Assembly: GCF_000234665.1 (NCBI RefSeq)
Contig: NW_003946419.1
Coordinates: 1 to 18,024, forward strand
DNA from: Leishmania mexicana MHOM/GT/2001/U1103
Lineage: Eukaryota > Euglenozoa > Kinetoplastea > Trypanosomatida > Trypanosomatidae
Direction of reading: 5' to 3'
DNA: 18,024 nt
Shown: piece by piece, positions 17,081 through 18,024 of the stretch
Layout of the letters: every line of letters starts with the position of its first letter
Position numbering within the stretch: position 1 is the first letter of the stretch
Program-made: the position numbers and the translations under genes
Notes under the pieces: generated by a model
The model's input: only the letters and a program-made list of their open reading frames with translations
What the model was told of the DNA's origin: nothing
The model's database searches: none

Positions 17081-17668
17081 ATGGCGGTGAAGCTCGGCGT
17101 CATCGTCTACGTGGTGCTCCAGCTCATCGCGTTCGTGTGCGTGATGATCGGCACGGGAGTCGATATGTTTTACATCAAACCGCAGTTCATGGGTGGCCAC
17201 AGGTTCTGCGTCACGTTGTGGGGTGAAAAGGATGATTGCCGAAAGCCCAAGATTACCCTCTCCTTGGACGACGGGTGGGGGGATTGCCCGCGCGTCCGGG
17301 ACAACTTCCGGGTTGCTCAGGCGTTCGCTATCATCTCCGTCTTTGTGTACGGCTTTGCGTTCCTCTTCGGCTTCCTTTTGCTGTACTGCTGCGCTCTCTT
17401 CCGCTGGCTCTGCCTGACGCTGAACATCGTGGGCGGTGTCACCGCTTGCGTTGTCTGGGCGCTCATGGTGGTCACTTACCGAATCAAGGATCCCAACTGC
17501 GAACCGCTGAGTATAGCCTACAATTTAGGCACTGGGCTCGGCCTCTTCGTCTTTGCCTGGGTGCTGGATATCCTCAATATCATCTCACTGATGCTCCCGT
17601 GGCAACTCGGGCAATTCGGTAAGGAGGCGGAAGAGCATGTGGCGGTGACAAAGGCAGCGGAGCAGTAG
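17081..17668 (+). CDS. amastin-like surface protein
   Basis: This gene encodes 195 aa, a typical amastin length. Position 17081 is the first in-frame ATG. Four hydrophobic segments are visible at about residues 5-27, 81-104, 110-133 and 149-172, giving the amastin topology. The loop between segments 1 and 2 carries the diagnostic signature CVTLWGEKDDC at 43-53, matching the family pattern of two cysteines around a TLWG core. The short C-terminus (173-195) is hydrophilic and probably cytosolic. Amastins are trypanosomatid plasma-membrane proteins, many of them raised in the intracellular amastigote stage; their molecular function is unsettled. No Asn-X-Ser/Thr sequon is present, so N-glycosylation is not expected. 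It lies downstream of the calpain-like genes on the same strand. The subfamily (alpha to delta) cannot be fixed by eye. Confidence 0.93.
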   Translation: MAVKLGVIVYVVLQLIAFVCVMIGTGVDMFYIKPQFMGGHRFCVTLWGEKDDCRKPKITLSLDDGWGDCPRVRDNFRVAQAFAIISVFVYGFAFLFGFLLLYCCALFRWLCLTLNIVGGVTACVVWALMVVTYRIKDPNCEPLSIAYNLGTGLGLFVFAWVLDILNIISLMLPWQLGQFGKEAEEHVAVTKAAEQ

Positions 17669-18024
17669 GAGCGAGAGTGCGTCAGGAAGCGACGGTCGAA
17701 CTTGACGGCAGCGCGGCAGCTCCACCGAGGCGTCGCCGTGGAGGGGCCGGGTGAGCTGCTGCCGTCGGGACAGACGGAGGGCGCGGAGGCTGCGGACGCT
17801 GGCCTCGGTCTTTCGCCGGCACCCTCTCTCTCGCCGCCGCCTCGCGCGTGCGTGTGCGGCGCGGGTGACGCGTTGGCGATGCGGTGCAGCGGCGCACGCG
17901 CACCCTGCACGCACGTCCCGAGGAGCCCCTCTCGCTTTCTGCGCTGCGGCGTCTGTTTCCCCGTTTGCGTGGTGCTGCGCGGCTGTCGGTGCGTGCGGGC
18001 TCCCTGTCGAGTGTCGATGTGGCT
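17669..18024. other. GC-rich sequence after the amastin-like gene, no gene seen
   Basis: These 356 bp probably contain the start of the amastin-like 3' UTR. Open frames here are on the minus strand, overlap the amastin gene and have no recognisable domain. Part of the + strand becomes C/T-rich after about 17800, with a tract near 17928-17964, possibly the splice region of a gene beyond the window. Confidence 0.5.

Overview
The window looks like nuclear chromosome sequence from a trypanosomatid of the Leishmania type (Leishmania or a close relative; species not determinable by eye). The reasons are: GC-rich DNA; four intron-less protein genes all on the + strand, as in a directional gene cluster read as one polycistronic transcript; spacers of 1.5 to 2.4 kb carrying polypyrimidine tracts followed by AG (trans-splice acceptor type); and kinetoplastid-specific gene families (calpain-like proteins with domain I_K, and an amastin). 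The cluster resembles the calpain-like array known on Leishmania chromosome 20. That placement comes from memory of the family, not from a search.

Layout. 1-4009: no supportable gene; 1 to about 3370 is a very G-rich, gene-free block, followed by a more balanced 5' region. 4010-6184: calpain-like protein 1 (724 aa), with an MGCC dual-acylation N-terminus and a Ser/Tyr/Asn catalytic site (inactive-looking). 6185-8560: pyrimidine-rich spacer with a perfect 22-bp palindrome at 7611-7632. 8561-11386: calpain-like protein 2 (941 aa), with a long coiled-coil-bearing N-terminal extension and all catalytic residues replaced. 11387-12890: spacer with a retroposon-like (SIDER-like) stretch, a doubtful broken reading frame and a strong polypyrimidine tract. 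12891-15017: calpain-like protein 3 (708 aa), with an intact Gln/Cys/His/Asn site. 15018-17080: spacer whose first part is G-rich and carries a second copy of a 246/284-bp repeat also present at 1259-1504. 17081-17668: amastin-like four-pass surface protein (195 aa) with the full amastin signature. 17669-18024: GC-rich, no gene seen.

How the genes fit together. The three calpain-like genes share domain order I_K, papain-like core, C2-like domain III, and are old, diverged tandem paralogues. Only the third keeps the peptidase residues; the other two probably act as scaffolds or membrane/cytoskeleton-associated proteins. The amastin downstream is a surface protein with no evident functional tie to the calpains beyond shared transcription. 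The most interesting structural feature is the pair of same-orientation repeats that bracket exactly the three calpain genes about 14.0 kb apart. In Leishmania such direct repeats can serve as substrates for gene amplification or deletion.
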